From Leptothermofonsia sichuanensis E412 (GTDB taxonomy: Bacteria; Cyanobacteriota; Cyanobacteriia; Leptolyngbyales; Leptolyngbyaceae), in assembly GCF_019891175.1 (NCBI RefSeq), contig NZ_CP072600.1, positions 3,782,001 to 3,846,000 on the forward strand: a stretch of 64,000 nt of DNA, in the 5' to 3' direction. Positions within the stretch are counted from its first letter, which is position 1. Each line of letters begins with the position of its first letter. The notes beneath the pieces are model-generated. The model ran no database searches. It saw only the letters and a program-made list of their open reading frames with translations, and was not told the origin of the DNA. This document shows positions 37,021 through 47,370 of the stretch, one piece after another. A program made the translations under genes and the position numbers.

Positions 37021-38754
37021 ATGGTCCAGTCTTCCCCCCCTCCCACTGGTGTTTTCACTGCCAGCCATCATGCCAGCCAGTCTGACTCAGGGATGCCCAC
37101 CCTGAAAGTCATCCGCCAGACCGGATTAAAGTTTTTTGACCGCTCCTGGTTCAGTGCCGGGAGCGATCGCCCCCTTCCTGCCGCTCATACCCTGGCGGCC
37201 ATGGAGCAACTGGTTGCAATCATCCACCAGTTACGGTTAACAGCCGGGGCAGCGGATGCCTCCCCCATCACCCACTGGCATCCGGAGTTGCCTCTGACTC
37301 CAGAAGCCATCCTCCCCTATGTCAGTGAAGAGGTCGATGAGGTACTGGATGCTTTACAGACCACTGAGGCACCCGCTGCCAATCCTTCCCCGTTGTTTAC
37401 CACGGTTGATGCGCTCATCTCCTATCTGCTATGGGGAGTTGCCCGCAGTGCTTACCCCGTCATGCGGCTGATCGAAGGGATACGCGCCAGACACTATCGA
37501 GCCAGGCAAACCTGGGGAACGGGGATGCTCCGTCTGGTGGTGATGCTGGAGGCCGTCACCCCCACGGCTGGCTGGTGTCTTGATCTGGTCATGGGCTGTC
37601 CGCCAGGGCAACTGCTGGCAAATGAGGACTGGCTTCAGTCTGAACAACTGATATTACCTGTGATGCAAGCTCCTTCAGCCGCGCTGATGCCGGACTTACC
37701 TGATCGCGATCGCCCAGCCGGCAATCAGGTCGGCATTCTTTTAGAAGAATTCCAGCAATCTATTCTGGAGGAAATGCCTGCGCTACAATCCCTCTTCAGC
37801 GGTGTTTCCGTTGATCTGCTACAGCCGGGGCAGCCCTGGCAAGCCGGGCAACTCCAACTTAAGTTGGGGTTTGAATTTATGGACCAGGACCCGACTGCGA
37901 TCTCGCTTCAGCCCCCTCCGGCTTTTGCAGATCTGATTGACGCGGAGTTACTGGAAGTAGATCCCGCTACTCAAAACCTGCCCGTTCAGGATGCCATCAA
38001 GGGCACTGTTCTTTCGCCATTAACGCGGGTGTCTGTAGTCGAATTGCCCCGGCAGATTCCCCGCCCTGGGACGTTGATTCGGTTAGTAGACCCGGCCATT
38101 TTGAAAACCGCCAGCCACAGCATTATCCAGCCACCACTGGCCCAATCCATCTGGCGACTTCAGCAACTGCCGATGGATCGAAATACCGATCAGGGGTTGT
38201 TGCCAGTCGTTTGCGAGGCCTGGCGGGCGATCGACCGGGCAACCTATCGGATCAACTCAACCCTTGAATTGTGGCAGTCAGACTGGTTATTAGAGGAACT
38301 GGTCCCCAACCTGTTCTGGCAGATTACGCGCAGTTCCTACGAAATTACACAACTCATGGGGGGTATTGAGGTGGCAGCACTTCAGCCAGGGCAGGACTGG
38401 CAGCAAGGCACTTTGCGATTGATGGTGGCTCTACAAATTCAGTCAACGAAACTGCAATGCATGATTGACCTGACAACCGGGCGGCTGATTCACCCTGAAA
38501 CCAGCTGGCTGCATCCAGAAACCCTCTGTCAGTTATCCCTGCGATCGGACTTAAGTGAAAATTTCACTTTTTCCTGGCAATCGCCTGTTCAAGCTGAAAC
38601 AGTGATCCGTCATCTACACCATCGGATCTGTGATTTCACGCCAGAGATTGGGCAGTTTATGGATACAACTCCTATCGAGTGGCTTGAAGTGGACCAGGAC
38701 TGGCAACCTGGAACGATGAAACTATCCCTCAATCTGGAATTGATGCCTGACTAA
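37021..38754 (+). CDS. conserved cyanobacterial protein of unknown function
   Basis: 577 aa from ATG 37021, preferred because TAAGG lies nine bases upstream; an ATG at 36964 in frame would start inside repetitive spacer. At least three degenerate internal repeats share the pattern (L..L......I...T..I..L..G..V..LQPGQ.WQ.G.L.L...L) near residues 120-200, 240-310 and 425-520, suggesting a repeat protein of alpha/beta modules. No signal peptide or membrane segment. Not recognised as an enzyme. It is followed 88 bp downstream by the GvpL/F gene on the same strand, so a link is possible but unproven. Confidence 0.6.
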   Translation: MVQSSPPPTGVFTASHHASQSDSGMPTLKVIRQTGLKFFDRSWFSAGSDRPLPAAHTLAAMEQLVAIIHQLRLTAGAADASPITHWHPELPLTPEAILPYVSEEVDEVLDALQTTEAPAANPSPLFTTVDALISYLLWGVARSAYPVMRLIEGIRARHYRARQTWGTGMLRLVVMLEAVTPTAGWCLDLVMGCPPGQLLANEDWLQSEQLILPVMQAPSAALMPDLPDRDRPAGNQVGILLEEFQQSILEEMPALQSLFSGVSVDLLQPGQPWQAGQLQLKLGFEFMDQDPTAISLQPPPAFADLIDAELLEVDPATQNLPVQDAIKGTVLSPLTRVSVVELPRQIPRPGTLIRLVDPAILKTASHSIIQPPLAQSIWRLQQLPMDRNTDQGLLPVVCEAWRAIDRATYRINSTLELWQSDWLLEELVPNLFWQITRSSYEITQLMGGIEVAALQPGQDWQQGTLRLMVALQIQSTKLQCMIDLTTGRLIHPETSWLHPETLCQLSLRSDLSENFTFSWQSPVQAETVIRHLHHRICDFTPEIGQFMDTTPIEWLEVDQDWQPGTMKLSLNLELMPD

Positions 38755-38842
38755 TGGAAGCATCCCTGAAAGGGTGATTAATCGGCTGTCTACGAATTGT
38801 GTGAATTTTGATCTCTTCGCCTGTAACCCCTGATACCCATCA

Positions 38843-39526
38843 ATGTATACCTACGCTTTTCTTACCCATCCCACGACGCCGCTGGCGTTGCCTGAAGGTA
38901 TTGAAGATCAGGTTCAGATTGTGGGGACAGACTCTCTTTGTGCGGCTGTGGAACCCGAACTCTCTGAAACCAGACTCAGCCTGTTGCAGGAAAAAGACGA
39001 AACCTTAATGCAGGCGGTCATGGCCCACGATCGCGTCATCCGAGAGCTATTTCTGCAAACAACGATTTTGCCCCTCCGATTTGGCACGCACTTTGCTTCC
39101 TTACAGGGGCTGCTGACCCATCTCGATGTCCGTCAGCAGGAATATTTAGAAGCTCTGAGCCGGTTTGATGGCAAAGCTGAATACACGCTGAAGCTGACCC
39201 CTGTGGAAACCCCAGAACAGTCTGTTCCTCCAGAGGTGAAGGGGAAAGACTACTTTCTGGCAAAGAAAAAGCAGTTTCAAACCCACTTAGAGCAGAAAAC
39301 ATTGCAGCAGACAGAGCAAACTATGATTCTGCAACAATTAGCTAAGGTCTGCTTACAGTATCGTTTCAGCAACAGCCAGTCGGATCAAACCAGGATTTAT
39401 CTGCTCATCCACCGGGAAGAGGCGTCCCAGTTGGTTGAACAAATCCAGCACTGGCAGAACCAGTGTTCCTCCTGGAAACTCAGTCTGGGAGAAGCGTTGC
39501 CCCCTTACCACTTTCTGAGTCACTGA
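38843..39526 (+). CDS. GvpL/GvpF-family gas vesicle protein
   Basis: 227 aa. Family landmarks: N-terminal YTYAFL and the modified ferredoxin-like domain, the conserved core MAHDRVIRELFLQTTILPLRFGTHFAS, basic segment KGKDYFLAKKKQF, and a C-terminal second domain (RIYLLIHREEASQLVEQIQHW). GvpF/L are assembly or shell-minor proteins of gas vesicles, but no gvpA, gvpC or gvpN is nearby, so this is an orphan copy whose role may differ. Confidence 0.88.
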   Translation: MYTYAFLTHPTTPLALPEGIEDQVQIVGTDSLCAAVEPELSETRLSLLQEKDETLMQAVMAHDRVIRELFLQTTILPLRFGTHFASLQGLLTHLDVRQQEYLEALSRFDGKAEYTLKLTPVETPEQSVPPEVKGKDYFLAKKKQFQTHLEQKTLQQTEQTMILQQLAKVCLQYRFSNSQSDQTRIYLLIHREEASQLVEQIQHWQNQCSSWKLSLGEALPPYHFLSH

Positions 39527-39531
39527 TTCTC

Positions 39532-40980
39532 TTACAACGGGGGCGATCGCCTGTGCCACTCGGTCGCCTGCTCATAGGCATAGCCCACCTGAAGCACCTG
39601 GTCTTCCCGTAACACATTACCGATAATTTGCAACCCTACTGGCATTCCCTGGGAGTCAAACCCACAGGGGACACTCATAGCAGGCAACCCCGCCAGGTTA
39701 ACTGGAATGGTCATCAGGTCTACCAGGTACATGCTGAGGGGATTGGCTGACTTGTCCCCAGACTTAAAAGCGGTCGTTGGAGCTGTCGGACTCACCAATA
39801 CATCCACGTTGTTAAAGGCCGCTTCAAAATCCTGCTTGATCAGCGTCCGCACCTTTTGAGCCTTCAAGTAATAGGCATCGTAGTAACCAGCGGAAAGGGC
39901 ATAGGTGCCAATCATAATCCGGCGCTTTACCTCTGGACCAAAGCCCTGAGCGCGGGTGCGCGTATACATATCTATCAGGTTGTCAGCCTCTTCCACGCGC
40001 CGCCCATACTTAACCCCATCATAGCGAGCCAGGTTTGCCGAAGCCTCTGATGGCGCAATGATGTAGTAGGCGGCAATCCCATAGCGGAAACGGGGACAGG
40101 AAATTTCTTTAATGTCAGCTCCCAGGTCTTTGAGTTGGGCGATCGCTGCCCTGACTGCTCGCTCCACTTCCGGGTCCAACCCCTCACCAAAGGTTTCCTG
40201 AATCACTCCCACCTTCTTTCCCTTCAGATCAGGGGTGAGGTACCGGGTGTAATCAGGGATCTCCACCTTCAGACTGGTCGAGTCTTTGGGATCATGACCG
40301 GCGATCGCACCCAGCAGAATCGCCGTATCTTCTACCGACCGGGCAAAGGGACCAATTTGATCCAGGGAAGAGGCAAACGCCACCAGCCCATAGCGGGAAA
40401 CCAGACCATAGGTTGGTTTCAGCCCCACAATGCCACAGAAAGAAGCGGGCTGGCGGATAGACCCCCCTGTGTCAGAACCGAGTGCAACAAGGCATTCTCC
40501 CCCAGCAACAGCAGCAGCAGAACCGCCAGAAGACCCCCCCGGCACCCGGTCTAAATCCCACGGATTTGCTGTCAGGTGATAGGCTGAGGTTTCCGTCGAA
40601 CCGCCCATGGCAAATTCATCCAGATTGGTTTTGCCCACCATGACCGCCCCTGCCTCTGCCAGCTTTTGGGTGACTGTAGACTCGTAGGGCGGCACAAAGT
40701 TCTCTAGAATGCGGGAAGCACAGGTAGTCGGGATGCCCCGGGTACAGAGATTGTCCTTGATTCCAATCGGAATCCCCGCCAGGAGGCCAATCTTTTCACC
40801 CGCCGCAATTTGGGCATCCACCTGTTTTGCCTGCTCCAATGCCTGTTCAGCCGTTACCGTCAGGAAACTATGCAACTTTGGTTCCAACTTTTGAATCCGC
40901 TCCAGGCTTTCCTGAACGATTTCAACCGCAGAGCGTTTTTTCTGGGTGAGTTGTTGGTGCAACTCGCGGATGGATGCCAT
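39532..40980 (-). CDS. gatA: aspartyl/glutamyl-tRNA amidotransferase subunit A
   Basis: 482 aa amidase-signature enzyme of GatCAB, which converts Glu-tRNA(Gln) to Gln-tRNA(Gln). Catalytic Lys in [12 protein letters not shown], cis-Ser and nucleophile Ser in [15 protein letters not shown] and [16 protein letters not shown]. Full length; ATG 40980. Its 3' end lies five bases beyond the convergent GvpL/F gene. Confidence 0.97.
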   Translation of the reverse strand: MASIRELHQQLTQKKRSAVEIVQESLERIQKLEPKLHSFLTVTAEQALEQAKQVDAQIAAGEKIGLLAGIPIGIKDNLCTRGIPTTCASRILENFVPPYESTVTQKLAEAGAVMVGKTNLDEFAMGGSTETSAYHLTANPWDLDRVPGGSSGGSAAAVAGGECLVALGSDTGGSIRQPASFCGIVGLKPTYGLVSRYGLVAFASSLDQIGPFARSVEDTAILLGAIAGHDPKDSTSLKVEIPDYTRYLTPDLKGKKVGVIQETFGEGLDPEVERAVRAAIAQLKDLGADIKEISCPRFRYGIAAYYIIAPSEASANLARYDGVKYGRRVEEADNLIDMYTRTRAQGFGPEVKRRIMIGTYALSAGYYDAYYLKAQKVRTLIKQDFEAAFNNVDVLVSPTAPTTAFKSGDKSANPLSMYLVDLMTIPVNLAGLPAMSVPCGFDSQGMPVGLQIIGNVLREDQVLQVGYAYEQATEWHRRSPPL

Positions 40981-41150
40981 GCCATGATCCCTTTCTACGA
41001 ATATCCAAGACTCCAGTATACGGTGACGCTGATGGTTCTAGGGATGAATATAGCGTGAGCGATCAACAGCATTCTTTGCTAATCTACTTACGGCCAGCTT
41101 TTTACCACCCGCTTTTCTGCGCCGGGCATTATTCAGGACTCCTCAAATTC

Positions 41151-41609
41151 ATGGCTTATCGTTTTGCTGCCAGGTTTCAATCGAGCGTTGTTCTTCTGAG
41201 CTTACTTGCAGCAGGCATCCCTCCAATAGCCAGTGCCCAGAATAAAATCTATAACCCGATTCCACTGACTCCGGGGGTCACCGTCACCGATCGCCTCACG
41301 AACAAAGACATTCCAACCGGCCAGGGTGGCTTTGCCCGAGACTATGTATTGCAGTTGAAGGAAGGCAGCCAACTGGCGATCGACCTGACTTCCGATAATT
41401 TCGATACCATTGTCGCGCTCATTGCAGAAGATGGTTCTACGGTTGCTGAAAACGATGATGGACCCGATGGCAGCACCAATTCTCTCTTATTCACCCGCAT
41501 TACCAAAACAGGCACCTACTACATTCGAGTACGGGCATTTGGTGAAGTCGCTGGTGGAAACTACAAACTCAAAGTCACTCTGCTGAAGCCCGTTGAAGAA
41601 CGGAGGTAG
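41151..41609 (+). CDS. secreted protein with bacterial pre-peptidase C-terminal (PPC) domain
   Basis: 152 aa from ATG 41151. Signal peptide RFQSSVVLLSLLAAGIPPIASA with cleavage after Ala, then a PPC-type beta sandwich (DYVLQLKEGSQLAIDLTSDNFDTIVALI, GTYYIRVRAF, GNYKLKV). PPC domains normally accompany secreted peptidases; here it stands alone, so the protein probably binds or targets and is not catalytic. A longer frame back to 40974 overlaps gatA and is unlikely. Confidence 0.78.
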   Translation: MAYRFAARFQSSVVLLSLLAAGIPPIASAQNKIYNPIPLTPGVTVTDRLTNKDIPTGQGGFARDYVLQLKEGSQLAIDLTSDNFDTIVALIAEDGSTVAENDDGPDGSTNSLLFTRITKTGTYYIRVRAFGEVAGGNYKLKVTLLKPVEERR

Positions 41610-41961
41610 CGGGCAACCGTTTACCCGGACAGGATACTCTGGAAGCTGAGCTTTCATGCGCCATTACCCCAGGCTGGAATCTGGTAACAAGGCTATGAGC
41701 ACATCCTGATCACACGCAGGGTTGCAAAGCTGCATGTGATTATATATTCTTGAGAGGATAAAAGGCGATGAAAGATTTGTGAAGAATTCATGACATTCTC
41801 CACAATTTCTCCACCCAATGTTCCCCAGAGGTTCCACTTCCGCTTTGTATATTTGATCCTCAAATCTCGATGGATTGCGGAAGCATCAAGCCGATCAAAT
41901 TTAATTCTGTATCGATTGATGCAATTTTACTCCAATTCAGCCTTGTTATGGGGAAAAAATT
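41610..41961. other. spacer upstream of the ABC transporter operon
   Basis: 352 bp, AT-rich toward the right, no supportable gene. The promoter for the transporter operon is expected here; no clear box could be assigned. Confidence 0.4.
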
Positions 41962-42971
41962 ATGAAGATTCGCAGACGCCATTTTCTTCAGTTGAGTGCC
42001 AGTGCAACTTTAGCCGCAACGGTCCATGGTTGCACCCAGCCCGGTACGCAAGTTGGGAGTACCGGGGGTAATAAGGATCCAGGCAAAATTTCGATTGGAT
42101 TCTGGCCCGTTGCTTCTGGCTTGCCCCTGTTTGTAGCTGTCAAGAAAGGCTATTTTGCCGATGCTGGACTGGATGTAGAAGCCGTCAGATTTGCCTCCCC
42201 CAATCAGGTGGCAGAAGCTTTAATTGCCGGGCGTTTGCAGGGGACAGGAAATGGGGTTGCCAGTGGTGCACTGGGACTGGCAGAGATCACATCCCCTGGA
42301 CTATTTAAGATTTTTGTCTCAAATCCAAGTAATTCCAAGAGCATTCTGGATCAGATTATTGTTGCCAGGGATAGCTCAATTAACAGTACAGCCGATCTGG
42401 TTGGGAAGAAATTAGCGACAGGACCCGGTGCTCAAAACCTGGCAATTGCCCAGGGCATTCTGGAAAAAGTTGGCGTTCAAAACCCCCAGGTGGTTCAACT
42501 TGAAATTAAACAGCATGTAGCTGCCATTGAGTCTGGGCAAATTGATGCTGCATATACTCTGGAGCCGACTGGAACGGTGGGTTCTCTGAAGGGCATTACT
42601 CGTGTCCTGGAAAATGGTGTGGTTGCCAAATATATCCTGGGAAGTCCTCTGGCCCCCTGGTTTGGGGGTTCTGCTGCCCTCAGTACAAAGTTTATTGAGC
42701 AATATCCGGCGGCAACGAAATCCTATATCGATGCTATCGTCGGGCTGTCCAGGATATTCGGAACAACCCGGATGGAACTCGGGAATACATGGTTGGTTAT
42801 ACGGCGATCGAGGGAGAACTGGTGCAAAAGGTACCGCTGGTTGCCTATACCATCTATGACGAGTTTAAGCCGGAAGATGTGGGTTATTTCCAGAAATTCT
42901 TTGACTTTATGACCCAAAAAGGCGTGTTTTCCCGGTCAGTGGATGTCAAGGGGCTGCTTTATAAAGCTTAG
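41962..42971 (+). pseudogene. NitT/TauT-type ABC transporter substrate-binding protein, frameshifted
   Basis: N-terminus RRRHFLQLSASATLAA followed by a Cys suggests a Tat-exported lipoprotein. The NMT1/SsuA-like fold is seen in ISIGFWPVASGLPLFVAVKKGYF and VGKKLATGPGAQNL. The frame fails near 42737: the correct continuation VQDIRNNPDGTREYMVGYT lies in the +2 frame and runs to 42971 (KGLLYKA). One missing base in ATCGTCGGGCTGTCC explains it (expected I-G/x-R-A-V-Q). About 337 aa if restored. Either a real mutation or a sequencing error; the broken permease downstream favours decay. Confidence 0.85.
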
Positions 42972-42987
42972 GGTTGTGGGTGGTTGG

Positions 42988-43065
42988 GGCGTTGCTGAAA
43001 AGCAATATGAATCGAAACGAAGTTTCGAGCATATAGCAACTTTTTTATATCCAGAATCAGCAACC
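42988..43065. repeat. MITE-like repeat family 2, copy 2 (inverted)
   Basis: GGCGTTGCTGAAAAGC to AATCAGCAACC, reverse orientation relative to 26859-26937. It lies between the binding-protein and ATPase genes of one operon. Confidence 0.78.
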
Positions 43066-43103
43066 CCGGTTGGTTGTAAGACAATGGCGTTCTAGAGGAA
43101 CCG

Positions 43104-43895
43104 ATGATGCAGGAGTTGAATGTTAGAAGGGTTGCTCCGCCTGAACACTTTATTTCAGTGGAGGGGTTGTACAAGTCATTTGGGGATCTGGTGCTGTATG
43201 AGGATTTTCATCTGGATCTGGCAAATAACCAGTTGGTGTCGATTTTTGGTCCCAACGGCTGTGGTAAGTCCACGTTGATCAATATGATCAGTGGCCTGAT
43301 GCCGTTTGATCAGGGACAGGTCTTAATTCATGGCAAGCCCATTCGTCGTGCCCGGATTGGCTATGTGTTTCAGAACTACCGGGATTCCATGTTTCCCTGG
43401 CTGAGTGCCTATGACAACATTGCCTATCCTTTGCGGATTAAGGGTAGCCCGGAGCAGGAATGCCGCGATCGCGTCGAGCGTATGATTGACCTGTTCAATA
43501 TTCGCTTAGATCTGAAGCGCTATCCCTATAGCTTTTCTGGCGGGCAGCAACAACTGATTTCCATTCTGCGGGCACTGGTTGCTGATCCAGAAGTCCTGTT
43601 TCTGGATGAGCCATTTTCGGCCCTGGATTTTGAGATGACCCTGTTTGTGCGCGAAAAGCTCCAGGAGATTTTCATGGCAACCTCTATTCCTATGCTGATG
43701 GTGGTGCACAACCTGGAAGAGGCGGTCTATCTGGCAGACACCATTTTGCTGTTAAGCAAACGTCCAACCCACCTGGTTGAAGCCGTGCCGTTTCAAGCTT
43801 CCCGTCCCCGCACACTTGAAACCCTGTCTTCCCCTGAATTCATTGAAGTCAGCCGTCATTGCTTAGATATTTTTCGCCAGGAGATGAGGAAATGA
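43104..43895 (+). CDS. NitT/TauT-type ABC transporter ATP-binding protein
   Basis: 263 aa. Walker A GPNGCGKST, Q-loop VFQNYRDSMFPWL, signature YSFSGGQQQLISILRAL (second position F, fifth Q), Walker B VLFLDEPFSALD, switch His in VVHNLEEAVYLAD. Placed in the sulfonate/nitrate/taurine group by the Q-loop and SBP neighbour; the substrate cannot be told. It overlaps the permease start (ATGA). The gene is intact, but its partners are broken. Confidence 0.9.
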   Translation: MMQELNVRRVAPPEHFISVEGLYKSFGDLVLYEDFHLDLANNQLVSIFGPNGCGKSTLINMISGLMPFDQGQVLIHGKPIRRARIGYVFQNYRDSMFPWLSAYDNIAYPLRIKGSPEQECRDRVERMIDLFNIRLDLKRYPYSFSGGQQQLISILRALVADPEVLFLDEPFSALDFEMTLFVREKLQEIFMATSIPMLMVVHNLEEAVYLADTILLLSKRPTHLVEAVPFQASRPRTLETLSSPEFIEVSRHCLDIFRQEMRK

Positions 43896-44011
43896 TGCCC
43901 CGTGCCCTGTCAGTTTCCCGCCGTCAAATGCCTTCATTTGCGCTTTCTAAGACGATGGATCGGTTGCTGCCCCTGGTGGGTGTACTGGTGCTGTTTGGTT
44001 GCTGGTGGTTA

Positions 44012-45140
44012 TACTTTGCCGGGGTATAGATTTTACCCTCTAGATAAAGTAGAAATGAGGTAGACCGTTGAGTGTTGAGCACGGTGCCTCCCAATGATCC
44101 AACTGAGCTTTAGTGCCGAAGAGATTGAGCAACTACATTACGAACGCTTTCACCATCCACATCCGCGTGTGCAACAAAAAATGGAAGCGTTGTATCTCAA
44201 AAGTCAAGGATACTCGCATCAGGAAATTACCCGGTTGCTTCGGGTGACAAAACCAACGTTGTTGAGCTATCTGCGAGATTATGAAACTGGGGGGATCGGC
44301 AATCTCAAAGAATTGACCTTTTATCGACCCCAGAGTGAACTGAAACAACATCAACAGACTTTGGAAGCATACTTCCGGGCAAATCCTCCAAAGACCCTAG
44401 CGCAGGCTTGCGCCAAGATCGAAGAACTGACTGGTATTGTCCGTAGTCGGGAGCAAGTGAGGGTGTTTCTCAAATCGATGGGGATGCGTTGTCGGCGAGT
44501 GGGGATGTTGCCCGCCAAAGCTGATGTAGAAGCGCAGGAGGAGTTCGTCAAAAAAAACTAGACCCACGACTGCAAGAGGCAAAAGCAGGTCAGAGAGCCG
44601 TCTTCTTTGTCGATGCTGCCCATTTTGTTCTGGGGGCCTACTTAGGGTTTTTGTGGTGCTTTGAACGCTTGTTTATCAAGTCGGGGGCAGGAAGGCAACG
44701 GTTCAATGTCTTAGGGGCCCTCAACGCCGTGACTCATGCGTTAATCACCGTCACCAATGAGACTTATATCAACGCTCAAAGTGTCTGTGAATTACTGCAC
44801 AAACTGGCAGCTCTGGGATTAGACATTCCGATTACGCTTGTGTTGGATAACGCTCGGTATCAGAAGTGTGCGGTTGTGATGGAGTTGGCTCAATCATTGA
44901 ACATTGAGTTGTTGTATCTAACGGTCTATTCTCCCAATCTCAACTTGATTGAGCGCTTGTGGAAGTTTGTCAAGAAGCAATGCTTATATTCGATTTATTA
45001 TGCTGACTTCTCTGCATTTAAGGAGGCGATTACTGCTTGTCTCAACCAGTGTCATACGACGTATAAACCTGAGTTAGATTCACTGTTAACCTTGCGTTTT
45101 CAGTCCTTTAAACAAGTAAAAACTATACCCTGACAAGGTA
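44012..45140 (+). mobile_element. IS630-type element I, copy E (1129 bp)
   Basis: Flanked by TA (44010-44011 and 45141-45142). Target TTA codon of Leu in the permease. The clean reconstruction proves the element boundaries used for all copies. Confidence 0.95.
44094..45133 (+). CDS. IS630-type transposase (two frames), copy E
   Basis: Frames from ATG 44094 (155 aa) and, from ATG 44651, to 45133; eight-A run at 44550-44557. Intact apart from the expected programmed shift. Confidence 0.88.
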
Positions 45141-45844
45141 TAATTGCAGTTTCTGGACTGGTTAACCCGGTACTGCTGCCAACCCCCCTGGCAACACTGG
45201 TTAGCCTGGTTAAAGCCACCTTTGCAGGCACTATGCTGATAGATTTTATGGCAACGGTGGTGCGAACCTTTGAAGCGTTTCTGATAGCAGCCGTGATAGG
45301 AGTTCCGCTGGGTGTGGCACTGGGAAGTTCTGAAAAGCTGTACCGCAGTGTTGAATTCCTGATTGATTTTTTCCGTTCGACGCCTGCCAGTGCATTGATT
45401 CCAATGTTTATTTTGTTTTTTGGTGTCAGTGATATTTCTAAGGTGATTATTGCTGCATTCAGCGCATTCCTGTTGATTGTATTTAACAGTGCCTACGGGG
45501 TGATTAATGCAAAGCGATCGCGCATTCTGGCTGCCAGAGTGATGGGAGCTAATCGGTGGCAGATCTTTAAGGATGTGTTGTTACTGGAAAGTTTGCCTCA
45601 AACGTTTATTGGGCTGCGTAGCGGTATCAGTATTGCGTTGGTGATTGTGATTGTGGCTGAGATGTTTATTGGTACTGAACAGGGGTTGGGTAAACGCATT
45701 ATTGATGCGCAACAAATCCTGAACGTTCAGGATATGTATGCCTCGATTTTGATTACAGGTTTTCTGGGCTATTTTCTGAATGCTCTTTTCCTATTGTTGG
45801 AAAAACGTCTGGTTCACTGGAGCGGCAAGTAGGGGCACGGTCAA

Positions 45845-45937
45845 TATAGCGACTCTATCTGAATTACGAGAAGGAATTCCGCAGGAATTCTTTCTCACAA
45901 CGTCTTTCAGGTTCACAACTGATTCAGGACGGCTATA
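45845..45937. repeat. MITE-like repeat family 1, copy 1 (inverted)
   Basis: 93 bp from TATAGCGACTCTATCTGAAT to CAACTGATTCAGGACGGCTATA. Complement of the 93-bp copy at 49290-49382. TATAGC ends and a GAATTCC hairpin in the middle. Confidence 0.85.
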
Positions 45938-45951
45938 GCAGATACCAGGTA

Positions 45952-46131
45952 TTAGAGGCGATCGCGTTGTTCCAGCCACCTGTCCAGGTCGGTAATTTGT
46001 GAAAAATCTAATAATGCTTCCCCTAACACCTCCAATTCTTCCCGTGACAAAACTTGGATTCGTGCCTGCAAATCAGCTTCAAGCTGACCAAATCGCCGGG
46101 TCAGTAACTGTATACCAAACTCGAAGTAGGC
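45952..46131 (-). pseudogene. DUF4351 C-terminal remnant
   Basis: Open 60-codon stretch reading FGIQLLTRRFGQLEADLQAR and LSREELEVLGEALLDFSQITDLDRWLEQ, the DUF4351 domain that ends many cyanobacterial Rpn/PD-(D/E)XK nuclease-like proteins. The nuclease part is absent and a stop precedes the remnant. Confidence 0.7.
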
Positions 46132-46239
46132 TTAACCCTTTACACTGCCGCAGTCTTGCATGTCTCACTGAAGCGGCAAATTCCCCTTCCCTATCTGGTC
46201 GATACCCGTAAAGCCGGCAAACCAGGAACGACCTTGCTA

Positions 46240-47368
46240 TACCTTGTCAGGGTATAGTTTTTACTTGTTTAAAGGACTGAAAACGCAAGGTTAACAGTGA
46301 ATCTAACTCAGGTTTATACGTCGTATGACACTGGTTGAGACAAGCAGTAATCGCCTCCTTAAATGCAGAGAAGTCAGCATAATAAATCGAATATAAGCAT
46401 TGCTTCTTGACAAACTTCCACAAGCGCTCAATCAAGTTGAGATTGGGAGAATAGACCGTTAGATACAACAACTCAATGTTCAATGATTGAGCCAACTCCA
46501 TCACAACCGCACACTTCTGATACCGAGCGTTATCCAACACAAGCGTAATCGGAATGTCTAATCCCAGAGCTGCCAGTTTGTGCAGTAATTCACAGACACT
46601 TTGAGCGTTGATATAAGTCTCATTGGTGACGGTGATTAACGCATGAGTCACGGCGTTGAGGGCCCCTAAGACATTGAACCGTTGCCTTCCTGCCCCCGAC
46701 TTGATAAACAAGCGTTCAAAGCACCACAAAAACCCTAAGTAGGCCCCCAGAACAAAATGGGCAGCATCGACAAAGAAGACGGCTCTCTGACCTGCTTTTG
46801 CCTCTTGCAGTCGTGGGTCTAGTTTTTTTTGACGAACTCCTCCTGCGCTTCTACATCAGCTTTGGCGGGCAACATCCCCACTCGCCGACAACGCATCCCC
46901 ATCGATTTGAGAAACACCCTCACTTGCTCCCGACTACGGACAATACCAGTCAGTTCTTCGATCTTGGCGCAAGCCTGCGCTAGGGTCTTTGGAGGATTTG
47001 CCCGGAAGTATGCTTCCAAAGTCTGTTGATGTTGTTTCAGTTCACTCTGGGGTCGATAAAAGGTCAATTCTTTGAGATTGCCGATCCCCCCAGTTTCATA
47101 ATCTCGCAGATAGCTCAACAACGTTGGTTTTGTCACCCGAAGCAACCGGGTAATTTCCTGATGCGAGTATCCTTGACTTTTGAGATACAACGCTTCCATT
47201 TTTTGTTGCACACGCGGATGTGGATGGTGAAAGCGTTCGTAATGTAGTTGCTCAATCTCTTCGGCACTAAAGCTCAGTTGGATCATTGGGAGGCACCGTG
47301 CTCAACACTCAACGGTCTACCTCATTTCTACTTTATCTAGAGGGTAAAATCTATACCCCGGCAAAGTA
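46240..47368 (-). mobile_element. IS630-type element I, copy F (1129 bp)
   Basis: TA at 46238-46239 and 47369-47370. Its right flank is the inside of an antitoxin gene; its left flank does not continue that gene convincingly. Confidence 0.92.
46247..47286 (-). CDS. IS630-type transposase (two frames), copy F
   Basis: Frames from ATG 47286 (155 aa) and ATG 46729, eight-A run at 46823-46830. Coding sequences match copies B and E. Confidence 0.88.
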
Positions 47369-47370
47369 TA

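Larger units (their letters stand above)
43892..45832 (+). pseudogene. NitT/TauT-type ABC transporter permease, interrupted by IS630 copy E
   Basis: N-terminal part 43892-44011 has the first membrane helix (LLPLVGVLVLFGCWW). The rest, 45141-45832, contains the BPD_transp_1 domain with EAA loop (AAR.MGANRWQIFKDVLLLESLPQTFIGLRSG). Removing 44012-45142 joins CWWLIAVSGLVNPVLLP exactly, 269 aa. As it is, no functional permease can be made from the native start. Confidence 0.93.

Noticed and set aside
41790-42071. 93-aa ORF overlapping the binding-protein start
   Set aside because: The second half is an out-of-frame reading of the real lipoprotein gene and the first half has no family features.
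46124-46237. plus-strand frame LYTAAVLHVSLKRQIPLPYL as the missing N-terminus of the antitoxin
   Set aside because: It can be joined in frame through the TA, but shows no similarity to the expected antitoxin start and no start codon context.
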